This document shows positions 33,566 to 41,248 of a stretch of 64,000 nucleotides of DNA, one piece after another. The notes below the pieces were generated by a model. It was not told the origin of the DNA. It did no database searches and worked only from the letters and a program-made list of their open reading frames with translations. How positions within the stretch are numbered: the stretch's first letter is position 1; each line of letters begins with the position of its first letter. Origin of the DNA: Emcibacteraceae bacterium (GTDB lineage Bacteria; Pseudomonadota; Alphaproteobacteria; Sphingomonadales; Emcibacteraceae); assembly GCA_041396985.1 (NCBI GenBank), contig JAWKXO010000003.1, positions 496,001 to 560,000 of the forward strand, read 5' to 3'. A program made the translations under genes and the position numbers.

Positions 33566-34021
33566 TTACTCGCTCAGGCCTTCAATGACTTTATGCTTTG
33601 GATGGCAGGTTGCGGGATAGGGTGCACCGATATCTTTCATCTGCGCTTCGATCACTTCCGCTTCAAGCCGAATGACCGCATCCGCGGCAAAAATCAGGTC
33701 AATGGCAATATTCCCATTCTCAAGCGGCAGGGTTTCAATCGCCAGAAGTTCGAGCACATGTTTTTTATCCTCCTGAGGGATATTCTGGCTGGTAACACTT
33801 AAAATATCAGAAAAATGACAGCCAGTGCGGATGCGGTGGCAGGCCTTATCATCTTTTCCAATCTTATCCTCCCAGACATAGCGATTAAGCATTAATGCAA
33901 AGATCCGGCTTTTCGGGGAATAGCTGAAATCGGCAACCACAGTCACCGCATCCTGAAGATAAGCGGATAGGATGGTCAGGTCCTCTTTATCCTGCGCTTT
34001 TAATCTCAAGCCTTTTGCCAT
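33566..34021 (-). CDS. DUF2948 family protein
   Basis: This is a 151-residue protein starting MAKGLRLKAQDKEDL, followed by VVADFSYSPKSRIFALMLNRYVWED and late AIRLEAE-like repeats of the DUF2948 family. In alphaproteobacteria it is found directly downstream of murA, as here (10-base gap to murA). No enzyme motif or signal peptide is seen, and its function is unknown. The start at 34021 fits the family; the frame extends to 34054 inside murA. Confidence 0.88.
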   Translation of the reverse strand: MAKGLRLKAQDKEDLTILSAYLQDAVTVVADFSYSPKSRIFALMLNRYVWEDKIGKDDKACHRIRTGCHFSDILSVTSQNIPQEDKKHVLELLAIETLPLENGNIAIDLIFAADAVIRLEAEVIEAQMKDIGAPYPATCHPKHKVIEGLSE

Positions 34022-34031
34022 AAAGTTCCCT

Positions 34032-35330
34032 TTAAATCCCCAAATTGGCGTCACGGACTATTTTTGCGCCAACGGCACTGAGCTTTTCTACCAGACGTTC
34101 ATAGCCGCGATCAAGATGATAAACACGGTTGACAAAAGTTTGCCTGTCCGCGACAAGCCCGGCCAGGATCAGTGACATGGACGCCCGAAGGTCGGTTGCC
34201 ATAACCGGGGCCCCCAGCAGATGATCAACCCCACGCACGGTGGCGGTTGAGCCATGTACGGTAATATCCGCGCCCATCCGGGTCAGTTCCGGTACATGCA
34301 TGAAACGGTTTTCGAAGATGGTTTCATTAATCACTGATGCCCCGTCACAAAGTGTCATCATTGCCATGACCTGTGCCTGCATATCTGTGGGAAAACCGGG
34401 GTAGGGCTGGGTGGTCACATTAATGCCGCGAATATTATCGCGTCCCAGTTTTACTATCACGCCACCCCCAGTTTCGGTGAACTCCAGTCCCGCCTGTTTG
34501 AGCACGCCGACCGATCCCCTCATAGCGTCGAGCAGATTTTCACCTTTAAGCTCCAGTTCGCCCCTTGTCATGGCGGCGGCGACTGCGTAGCTCCCTGCTT
34601 CGATCCGGTCGGGCATAACCGAATATTCGGTGCCATGAAGCTGGTCAACCCCTTCCACGGTAATGGTGCGAGTGCCAATGCCACTTATTTTTGCGCCCAT
34701 GGCGTTAAGACAGTTGGCAAGGTCGGTAATTTCCGGCTCCCGCGCCGCATTTTCAATTGTGGTGGTGCCTGCTGCCAGTGTTGCCGCCATCAGAATGTTT
34801 TCAGTGGCGCCGACCGATACGGTCGGGAAAAGCACGGTGCCGCCTTTAAGCCGCCCGCCCGGGGCGACGGCACGGACATATCCTTCTTCCAGCTCTATGG
34901 TTGCGCCCATTTCTTCAAATCCCTTAAGATGAAGATCAATGGGCCGGTTGCCTATGGCGCATCCGCCGGGCAGGGATACGGTTGCCTCACCCACCCTAGC
35001 CAGAAGCGGCCCGAGCACCAGTATACTGGCCCGCATTTTTCGCACAATATCGTAAGGCGCGGTGGTGCTGGTGATACATTCGGTGGTGAAGCTGATGGTC
35101 TGGCCCTGTCCAAGCATAAGGCCTTCATTAACCACTTCAGTTTTTACTCCGTGTCCCTCAAGCAGCATTTTGAGTGTTTTGATATCGGCAAGATGGGGAA
35201 TGTTGGAAAGTTTTAATGTCTCCCCGGTCAGAAGACTTGCACACATAAGCGGCAGCGCCGCATTTTTGGCCCCGCTGATCGGAAGCTCTCCCTCAAGGCG
35301 GAAACCGCCGGTTATTGCAATTCTATCCAA
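34032..35330 (-). CDS. murA: UDP-N-acetylglucosamine 1-carboxyvinyltransferase
   Basis: The 432-residue enzyme transfers enolpyruvate from PEP to UDP-GlcNAc, the committed step of peptidoglycan synthesis. Start motif GGFRLEGELPISGAKNAALPL, the SLPGGCAIGNRPIDLHL loop and PYPGFPTDMQAQ near residue 305 are typical. The active-site cysteine used by most MurA enzymes (fosfomycin target) is the Cys of GGCAIG, and it is present. It is the first gene of the core cluster that runs through to yacG. Confidence 0.97.
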   Translation of the reverse strand: MDRIAITGGFRLEGELPISGAKNAALPLMCASLLTGETLKLSNIPHLADIKTLKMLLEGHGVKTEVVNEGLMLGQGQTISFTTECITSTTAPYDIVRKMRASILVLGPLLARVGEATVSLPGGCAIGNRPIDLHLKGFEEMGATIELEEGYVRAVAPGGRLKGGTVLFPTVSVGATENILMAATLAAGTTTIENAAREPEITDLANCLNAMGAKISGIGTRTITVEGVDQLHGTEYSVMPDRIEAGSYAVAAAMTRGELELKGENLLDAMRGSVGVLKQAGLEFTETGGGVIVKLGRDNIRGINVTTQPYPGFPTDMQAQVMAMMTLCDGASVINETIFENRFMHVPELTRMGADITVHGSTATVRGVDHLLGAPVMATDLRASMSLILAGLVADRQTFVNRVYHLDRGYERLVEKLSAVGAKIVRDANLGI

Positions 35331-35354
35331 TAAAAATTCCTATATTTTTTAATT

Positions 35355-35909
35355 TTATAGCTTTGGCAGTGTAACGCCGGTCTGGCCCATATATTTTCCG
35401 TTGCGGCTGTTATAAGGCACTTCGCAGGGCTCGTTTCCTTCAAAAAACAGGAACTGACAGGCCCCTTCGTTGGCATAAATTTTCGCTGGAAGCGGTGTAG
35501 TGTTTGAAAATTCCAGTGTCACATGGCCTTCCCAGCCCGGCTCAAGCGGCGTGACATTAACAATGATGCCGCAGCGGGCATAGGTCGATTTACCCAGACA
35601 GATCACCAGCACATTTTCCGGTATGCGGAAATATTCAACGGTACGGGCCAGCGCGAATGAATTTGGCGGAATGATACAGACATCGCCCGGGCGGTCAACA
35701 AAGCTGTTGCTGTCAAATTTTTTAGGGTCCACAGTCACGGAATCAACATCGGTAAAGATTTTAAATTCGTTCGATACCCGTGCGTCATAGCCATAGGATG
35801 ACAAACCATATGAAATAACGCCGTTTCGTTTCTGACGGTCCTCAAACGGTTCAATCATGCCGTGGTTATTTGCTTTTTCCCTTATCCATTTATCTGACAT
35901 TATTGCCAT
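35355..35909 (-). CDS. dcd: dCTP deaminase
   Basis: The 184-residue protein deaminates dCTP to dUTP for thymidylate synthesis. Conserved blocks include MSDKWIREKA, SYGLSSYGYDARVS, FALARTVEYFRIPE, CLGKSTYARCGI and TPLEPGWEGHVTLEFSN (catalytic Glu region). The ATG at 35909 overlaps the stop of the preceding small gene (TAATG) and has AAGGAAG six bases before it, so it is preferred to the ATG at 35900. Translation is probably coupled to the small gene. Confidence 0.96.
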   Translation of the reverse strand: MAIMSDKWIREKANNHGMIEPFEDRQKRNGVISYGLSSYGYDARVSNEFKIFTDVDSVTVDPKKFDSNSFVDRPGDVCIIPPNSFALARTVEYFRIPENVLVICLGKSTYARCGIIVNVTPLEPGWEGHVTLEFSNTTPLPAKIYANEGACQFLFFEGNEPCEVPYNSRNGKYMGQTGVTLPKL

Positions 35910-36052
35910 TATTTATCTTCCTTGTCTGTCATTTTCGTTATTTTTCGCGCCTGTGTTTTTCGTCTCTTCAGGTTATCCCTGAGCGCCTCGGCCAGGCGGT
36001 CCTGCTTGTCTTTTCTGATTTCCGATTTGGTGTCTTGAGTATTTTTTGTCAT
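35909..36052 (-). CDS. Small basic hypothetical protein before dcd
   Basis: A 47-codon frame from ATG at 36052 ends with TAA overlapping the dcd start. The product is highly charged (SEIRKDKQDRLAEALRDNL, then KRRKTQARK and an acidic-basic end). Similar short Arg/Lys-rich proteins occur next to dcd in other alphaproteobacteria. The overlap and spacing support a real gene. No domain is recognised; binding to nucleic acid would be a guess from charge only. Confidence 0.65.
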   Translation of the reverse strand: MTKNTQDTKSEIRKDKQDRLAEALRDNLKRRKTQARKITKMTDKEDK

Positions 36053-36205
36053 CTCGTTTTGCAAGTTAATTTATTCAACATTATGACCTTTTTAAGGGGA
36101 TAAGAAAATAATCGCAATTAATTCCTTAAATTGACTTGCAGGATGGCGGGCATTGTGGCATGTTCCGCGCCAATTAAAGGCTTTTATAGCCAAATTCTAC
36201 CCATC

Positions 36206-36280
36206 GCCGCTATAGCTCAGTGGTAGAGCGCACCCTTGGTAAGGGTGAGGCCGAGAGTCCGATTCTCTCTAGCGGCACCA
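36206..36280 (+). tRNA. tRNA-Thr (GGT), CCA encoded
   Basis: A complete cloverleaf: acceptor GCCGCTA/TAGCGGC with discriminator A, D arm GCTC/GAGC, anticodon stem CACCC/GGGTG around loop TTGGTAA (anticodon GGT), T arm GAGAG/CTCTC with TCCGATT. The 3' CCA is in the DNA (36278-36280). Confidence 0.96.
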
Positions 36281-36326
36281 TTTTCTAGCATTTTAATCTG
36301 CAATGCTATGCAATTTCCAGTACTCT

Positions 36327-36366
36327 AAAAAAACAGTCTAAGTCTGAGGAATAGAGACTTAGACTG
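36327..36366 (-). terminator. Intrinsic terminator of the triple-PAS chemotaxis gene
   Basis: CAGTCTAAGTCT (36334-36345) and AGACTTAGACTG (36355-36366) form a perfect 12-bp stem, loop of nine bases. On the minus strand the stem is followed by T7 (A7 at 36327-36333). It lies 40 bases after the stop at 36406. Confidence 0.88.
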
Positions 36367-36405
36367 CAGTTTGGTCTGTGATGAAAAATACATCACGAGG
36401 GGGAA

Positions 36406-38286
36406 TTAGTTTTGCAAACTTTTATATAAATGTGATACTTCTTCGGTTGAACTATTGGCATTTTTGACAGACGAAGAAATTGAAATCAGGCTTTCGTCAA
36501 TTTTCTGTACCTCTTCAACGGTTGTCTGGATACTCTGGGTCATTTCCTTGGCCGTTGCGGTTTGTTCCTCGACCGCGCTGGAAACAGTTGTAACGCTGTT
36601 TTCCACCTGATGGACGGATTTTTTAATATTTGACAATTGGTCGATCACCTCGTTTGAAACTGTCTGCATATTGCTGATTTCAGAGGAAATATTGACAGTT
36701 GCATCTGCCACCTGGCTGGCAAGGGATTTTACTTCCGAAGCGACAACAGCGAACCCCTTACCCGCATTACCCGCCCGTGCGGATTCAATTGTTGCATTGA
36801 GGGCCAGAAGGTTAATCTGGTTGGCAATTTCCTGAATGGCGGAGACAATATTATTCATGGATAGGGCGGCATTGCTTAATTTTTCAGTTGATATGTCGGC
36901 TTTATTGGCTTCATTAATGGCATCGGAAACCTCAATCCGGGACCCTTCCATACTCTGGGCAATTTCATCGGCAGCGGCACGGAACTGTTCCGTTGCGGCG
37001 GAAACAGACTGGATCATCTGCAGGGTTTCGGTTGAAGATTGAGCGGCCGTGCCCGTTTGTTCATTGGCATCATTAATAGAGGACAGTAAGCTGCTGATTT
37101 TTTCATCCATAAGAGTGTTGATTTTTTCTGCATTCAGTCTTGCCAAAGTCTGTCTGGTGACATCGGATGCATATTTGACAACTTTAAACGGCTTGCCGCT
37201 CGGGTCAAATATGGGGTTATAGGATGCCTGTATCCAGACCTCGTGACCGTCTTTTGCAATTCTTTTATATTCGCCGGACTGGAATTCACCATTATTAAGC
37301 GATTGCCACAGCATTTTATAGTCATCGCTTTGTCTAAACGTTTCGTCAACAAATATACTGTGGTGTTTTCCGATAACCTCACCCCGATCATAACCAAGTG
37401 TTTTTAGGAAATTATTATTGGCATCAATGATTGTTCCATCGAGATTAAATGAAATGACCGCCTGTGATTTATTGATGGCGTCAATCTGTCCGGAATAGTC
37501 CGCATTTTTTATTTTTTGCGCAGTGATGTCGGTGGCATATTTGACGACTTTAAATGGCCTGCCACTTGGGTCAAATATCGGATTATAGGATGCCTGTATC
37601 CATATTTCTTTTCCGCCTTTTGCAAGTCGCATAAATTCAGCTGCCTGAAATTCACCGCTGGCAAGGGAATTCCAGAACGCTTTATAGTCATCAGATTTAC
37701 TATAGGCCGGATCAACAAACATTCTGTGATGATTGCCGACAACCTCGCTTCGATCATAGCCGACGGTTTTCAGGAAATTATCATTGGCGTCAAGTATTGT
37801 CCCGTCAAGGTTAAAGGAAATAACGGCAAGCGATTTGTTTATGGCTTTAATCTGACCTTCATAATCGGCCATTTCCAGTTTCTGGGCGGTGATATCCGTT
37901 GCAAATTTGACAACCTTATAGACATCACCCTTATCGTTGACAATCGGGTTATAGGTTGCCTGTATCCAGACCTCATGCCCGTCTTTTGCAATTCTTTTAA
38001 ATTCCGCTGATTTGAACTCGCCATTTTTTAATGAGTGCCAGAAATTTTTATAATCTTCGCTTTCGGCATAGCTTTTATCCAAAAACATACTGTGATGTTT
38101 CCCGATTATTTCTGTGAACGAATAGCCAAGCGTTTCAAGGAAATTTTCATTGGCGTCAAGGATGATGCCTTCGCTGTCAAAGGAGATAACCGCTTGCGAT
38201 TTGTTAAGCGCTTTTTGTATGGACTTTGTTTCATTGGTCGATTGATTATTAAGTCCAATATTTTTGATCGTTGCGTAGATATTCAT
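36406..38286 (-). CDS. Soluble methyl-accepting chemotaxis protein with three PAS repeats
   Basis: The 626-residue protein has no membrane span. Three tandem PAS/PAC modules (about residues 25-145, 147-267 and 269-389) are near copies of each other; each ends VWIQA[ST]YNPI and VVK[FY]A[TS]D[IV]T. A methyl-accepting signalling domain fills ~395-620, with the hairpin tip LLALNATIESARAGNAGKGF. It is closely related to the two-PAS protein at 4670-6262. It differs mainly in having one more PAS unit, so unit gain or loss by recombination between repeats is likely. GGGGG before the ATG at 38286 is a plausible ribosome-binding site. A strong terminator follows. Confidence 0.9.
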   Translation of the reverse strand: MNIYATIKNIGLNNQSTNETKSIQKALNKSQAVISFDSEGIILDANENFLETLGYSFTEIIGKHHSMFLDKSYAESEDYKNFWHSLKNGEFKSAEFKRIAKDGHEVWIQATYNPIVNDKGDVYKVVKFATDITAQKLEMADYEGQIKAINKSLAVISFNLDGTILDANDNFLKTVGYDRSEVVGNHHRMFVDPAYSKSDDYKAFWNSLASGEFQAAEFMRLAKGGKEIWIQASYNPIFDPSGRPFKVVKYATDITAQKIKNADYSGQIDAINKSQAVISFNLDGTIIDANNNFLKTLGYDRGEVIGKHHSIFVDETFRQSDDYKMLWQSLNNGEFQSGEYKRIAKDGHEVWIQASYNPIFDPSGKPFKVVKYASDVTRQTLARLNAEKINTLMDEKISSLLSSINDANEQTGTAAQSSTETLQMIQSVSAATEQFRAAADEIAQSMEGSRIEVSDAINEANKADISTEKLSNAALSMNNIVSAIQEIANQINLLALNATIESARAGNAGKGFAVVASEVKSLASQVADATVNISSEISNMQTVSNEVIDQLSNIKKSVHQVENSVTTVSSAVEEQTATAKEMTQSIQTTVEEVQKIDESLISISSSVKNANSSTEEVSHLYKSLQN

Positions 38287-38467
38287 TTAATTACCCCCGA
38301 GTTTTCATCAAAAAATTACATTTCCATAAAAATTGATCTACTTGGGAGTGTACTATCTAACTCTTAATTTTCGATTAATTAAATATATTAAATAAATTTA
38401 AGTGAAAGTGTCTGACTTAGAAATTAAAATTTCATATCTGTTATGATCTGAAAAATTTATAAATAAT

Positions 38468-38497
38468 TGATCCGATGGCTATAGCTTATCCGTATAA
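38468..38497 (+). promoter_or_regulatory. ECF-type promoter of the sigma factor/ChrR operon
   Basis: TGATCC (38468-38473) and CGTATAA (from 38491) are 17 bases apart. The same pair appears before the SDR at 39912 and the lipocalin at 45739. Predicted transcription start is near 38502, which argues for translation from the downstream ATG at 38614. TGATCC plus CGTA-type elements fit promoters of the ECF11/SigE-ChrR group. The remaining part of the 327-base gap 38287-38613 shows no gene. Confidence 0.72.
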
Positions 38498-38613
38498 AGG
38501 CCATGATAAATGCAGGACACCATATTTGTATTAGGGAAAGAGATGCCTTTTGCTTGACGGCACCGGTGCCGATGTCTGATAGTCAATTCAGAAATCTTGA
38601 TAAAGGCAGCAAA

Positions 38614-39180
38614 ATGGATGAACCATCGGCTTATTCCGACTATAGCCATGAGCAACTTGTAATACTTGTCGCGCGTAACAAAGACAGGCACGCCTTTCAT
38701 CAGCTATTTGACTATTTTGCCCCACGCATCAAAAGTTATCTGCTTAATTTTAACATCTCCGACCAAAAGGCCGAGGACCTGACCCAAGACGTCATGATTA
38801 CCCTTTGGCAGAAGGCCGATAAATTTGACCCGGAAAAGGCAAAAATATCGACTTGGCTTTTTCGCGTGGCCAGAAACAAATATATCGACAAGGTCCGTCA
38901 GCAAAAATATCCGGAGGTTAATGCGGATGATCATATTGCATCGATGATTGCGCCGGAAAAAACTGATCAGAATATTAAAGAGACACAGGACAGGGGCCGC
39001 ATAGAAATGGCAATGTCTGTGCTTAATGATGAACAGAGAAAAGTCATTGAGCTTTCATATTTTAAGGAATTATCACATTCACAGATAGCCGCGGCAACCA
39101 ACCTGCCGCTCGGTACCGTGAAATCAAGGATCAGAATGGCGTTTCAGACGTTAAGAGAAGAATTAGGAGACTATCGATGA
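38614..39180 (+). CDS. rpoE: ECF RNA polymerase sigma factor, SigE/ECF11 type
   Basis: This 188-residue sigma factor has region 2 (FDYFAPRIKSYLL, EDLTQDVMITLWQKADKFDPEKAKISTWLFRVARNKYID) and region 4 (LNDEQRKVIELSYFKELSHSQIAAATNLPLGTVKSRIRMA). It closely resembles Rhodobacter sphaeroides SigE, which responds to singlet oxygen. The frame is open to an ATG at 38503, but that lies at the predicted transcription start. The ATG at 38614 gives the usual length and follows AAAGGCAG. The stop overlaps chrR (ATGA), and its own promoter carries the consensus that it is expected to recognise, so it is probably autoregulated. Confidence 0.9.
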   Translation: MDEPSAYSDYSHEQLVILVARNKDRHAFHQLFDYFAPRIKSYLLNFNISDQKAEDLTQDVMITLWQKADKFDPEKAKISTWLFRVARNKYIDKVRQQKYPEVNADDHIASMIAPEKTDQNIKETQDRGRIEMAMSVLNDEQRKVIELSYFKELSHSQIAAATNLPLGTVKSRIRMAFQTLREELGDYR

Positions 39181-39824
39181 AAACCCACGGCATTATTCCT
39201 GATGAATGGATTGTGTCCTATGCATCAGGCGCATTAAGTGAAGCCCATGCGCTGGTGGTTGCAACGCACTGTCATTTTCATCCAGACCTTCAGCAAAAAC
39301 TGATAGATGCGGAAAATATTGGGGCCATGCTAATGGAAAGCCGCCCGCCGGCGAAAGTTTCAAGCCATATGTTTGATGATATAATCAGTAAAATTGATGA
39401 TCTGCCAACGAAAGCGATGCAGCCGTCAAATGATAATGGGTTGCCATTTCCGCTGGCGGATTATTTAAACCATAAATCACTGGATCAGTTAAACTGGCGG
39501 ATGATGGGTCCCGGCCTGTCACAGGTTCGCTTATGGACAGGCCCCAATGATGAGCGTCTCTGGCTCCTTAAGGCAAAGGGTGGGGCAAAAATCCCGTCCC
39601 ATGATCATAGGGGGCTTGAACTTACCCTTGTTCTGCAGGGAAGCTATCATGTTGGTAATGAGCAATATGGTCCGGGTCTCTTGGAAATTGCTGATGATGA
39701 GAAAAAAAATCATACGCCGCTTATTGATCCGGGCGAGGATTGCATCTGTCTGGTTGTGACGGAAGCCCCGATTAAAATCCACAGCTTCCTTGGGCGTCTG
39801 GCGCAGCCCTTTATTGGACTATAA
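39177..39824 (+). CDS. chrR: ChrR-type anti-sigma factor with altered N-terminal zinc site
   Basis: The 215-residue protein has an anti-sigma domain (1-~85) and a cupin domain (~95-200). Cupin zinc ligands are kept: His142, His144, Glu148 and His179. In the N-terminal domain, Rhodobacter ChrR uses His6, His31, Cys35 and Cys38. Here a His is at 4 and His31 is kept, but 35 is His and 38 is Leu (segment ATHCHFHPDLQQ). So the classical Cys-x2-Cys pair is missing, with Cys32 and His33 nearby as possible substitutes. ChrR holds the sigma factor inactive until singlet oxygen. It overlaps the sigma gene by four bases. Confidence 0.9.
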   Translation: MKTHGIIPDEWIVSYASGALSEAHALVVATHCHFHPDLQQKLIDAENIGAMLMESRPPAKVSSHMFDDIISKIDDLPTKAMQPSNDNGLPFPLADYLNHKSLDQLNWRMMGPGLSQVRLWTGPNDERLWLLKAKGGAKIPSHDHRGLELTLVLQGSYHVGNEQYGPGLLEIADDEKKNHTPLIDPGEDCICLVVTEAPIKIHSFLGRLAQPFIGL

Positions 39825-39844
39825 TAAGTACGACAGTTTAAATT

Positions 39845-39873
39845 TGATCCGAAAGCGGCTTTTTTTCGTAAAA
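39845..39873 (+). promoter_or_regulatory. ECF-type promoter before the SDR gene
   Basis: TGATCC (39845-39850) and CGTAAAA (from 39867) are 16 bases apart, matching the sigma-factor promoter. The predicted start lies about 35 bases before the ATG at 39912. It lies just after chrR, so the SDR can be transcribed separately. Confidence 0.7.
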
Positions 39874-39911
39874 TAGACTGTGAGCTATGAACGTAAATGG
39901 CAAGGTAATTT

Positions 39912-40679
39912 ATGAAAAGAAAATGGAAAAGTGCCTGGGTCGTCGGCGGCAGCACAGGTCTTGGTGCTGCACTGGTCAGGAAATTAGCCTCAAATGAAGT
40001 TTTAACATATGTTTCCGCCCGAAACACTGAAGCTTTAGAGGCATTAAAAGAAGAAAACCCGTCCATAATCCCTTATCCGCTTGATGTAACAGACCCGGAT
40101 GCCTGCGCTCATGTTTTGTCCACTGTACTTGAAGCCAATAATGGACTGCCTGATCTTATTATCTTAAATGCGGCTATCTATTCCCCTATGGGGGTGGAAA
40201 ATTTTAATGCCTCGGAAATTTCAAATATGATGACTGTGAATTTTTTGGGCATTGTGAATATGTTGTCGGCTCTGCTGCCACATAAAAGGTCAGAAAAACA
40301 GGTGACGATTGCTACCATTACATCACCAAGCGGCTGGCGGGGGCTTCCGGGCGGGATTGGCTATGGGTCATCCAAGGCGGCGGTTATTAACCTGATTGAA
40401 AGCATGAAAGTCGAACTGGATAGCTCCGGGTTTGATCTCCGGCTGGTAAATCCCGGCTTTATTAAAACCCGTCTGACCGATAAGAATAATTTTAAAATGC
40501 CACAGCTTATGAGCGCGGATGACGCCGCAGTCCGGACGCTTGATGGTTTATCGGGGACCAAATTTGATATATGTTTTCCCAATCCTTTTCTTTTTTATTT
40601 AAAGCTTCTTCGCATTCTGCCCTATTCATTGTTTTTCTGGATGATGAATAGAATAACCAATAACAAAAAGGCCCGGTAA
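39912..40679 (+). CDS. SDR family oxidoreductase of the sigma-factor regulon
   Basis: The 255-residue SDR has VVGGSTGLGAAL at the nucleotide-binding loop, ILNAAIY, the catalytic Ser in ITSPSGW, YGSSKAAV (YxxxK) and VNPGFIKTRL. Near the C-terminus a hydrophobic segment (FLFYLKLLRILPYSLFFWM) suggests membrane attachment, perhaps to act on a lipid. SDRs are found in the same cluster as ChrR/sigma genes in other alphaproteobacteria. Its own ECF promoter places it in the photo-oxidative stress regulon (inference). It converges on the DUF3833 gene. Confidence 0.87.
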   Translation: MKRKWKSAWVVGGSTGLGAALVRKLASNEVLTYVSARNTEALEALKEENPSIIPYPLDVTDPDACAHVLSTVLEANNGLPDLIILNAAIYSPMGVENFNASEISNMMTVNFLGIVNMLSALLPHKRSEKQVTIATITSPSGWRGLPGGIGYGSSKAAVINLIESMKVELDSSGFDLRLVNPGFIKTRLTDKNNFKMPQLMSADDAAVRTLDGLSGTKFDICFPNPFLFYLKLLRILPYSLFFWMMNRITNNKKAR

Positions 40680-40726
40680 ATGGGCCAACATTTTTTTGGA
40701 GGGAGATTATTATTTAATGGATAAGT

Positions 40727-41197
40727 CTATTTTTCCTTATAAAATGAAAGCGTGACACTGCCGAAGTTCAAGCCCCATTTAGTTACATATGCCCTGTTAA
40801 TCATGACGCCATCTTCCTGCAGGAACATCCAGTCATCAAATTTCAGTTTGTAGCTTGTATTACCCACCGGCAAATCAAAAATATAGGTCCAATTAAATGC
40901 GTTTCCTGATCTTCTTCCATTTGCAGTACCAATCACGCCATTGGTGGTTCCTTCATAATAACCATCGGGAAGAATTTTGATCGTCCAGTGCCGCTTGTCA
41001 ATCTTACCATTATTATAGATGAAATCTTCATCGAGTGTTAGAACACCCTTATCAACAGATCCGGTAATATTGACTTTAAACTGGCTTATAACTTTACCTG
41101 TACAATTTTCAAAAACACCATAGGCGACAGTTTTACCGTTAAAATAATCCTCCAGAATAAATTCCGGCAAATTACTACTATAATCACTTAAGTCCAT
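40727..41197 (-). CDS. DUF3833 family protein
   Basis: This is a 156-residue protein with the family segments LEDYFNGKTVAYGVFENCTG, DEDFIYNNGKIDKRHWTI and NAFNWTYIFDLPV. DUF3833 is a beta-rich, lipid-locus protein with unknown function. The ATG at 41197 has AAAGGACG nine bases before it; the frame is open to 41245, close to the cfa stop. It is the last gene of the operon FAD oxidoreductase, DUF1365, CFA synthase, DUF3833, so it probably acts on, or responds to, modified membrane lipids. Confidence 0.82.
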   Translation of the reverse strand: MDLSDYSSNLPEFILEDYFNGKTVAYGVFENCTGKVISQFKVNITGSVDKGVLTLDEDFIYNNGKIDKRHWTIKILPDGYYEGTTNGVIGTANGRRSGNAFNWTYIFDLPVGNTSYKLKFDDWMFLQEDGVMINRAYVTKWGLNFGSVTLSFYKEK

Positions 41198-41248
41198 ACA
41201 ACTTCGTCCTTTTACTAGTTTTATAAAAAGATTAAATAAATTCATTTT

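Noticed and set aside
34635..35216. 193-codon plus-strand frame opposite murA
   Set aside because: Antisense shadow of a strongly conserved gene.
36334..36366. Possible third copy of the TAGAC/GTCTA element
   Set aside because: The AGTCTAAGTCT/AGACTTAGACT sequence is the stem of a terminator with a T7 tail and has different spacing.
36406..38286. Repeated units in the chemotaxis gene as a CRISPR or satellite array
   Set aside because: The units are ~360 bp, coding and diverged, matching PAS domains; there are no short spaced repeats.
38503..38613. N-terminal extension of the sigma factor
   Set aside because: The predicted transcription start is at about this ATG and the extra residues are not part of the sigma fold.
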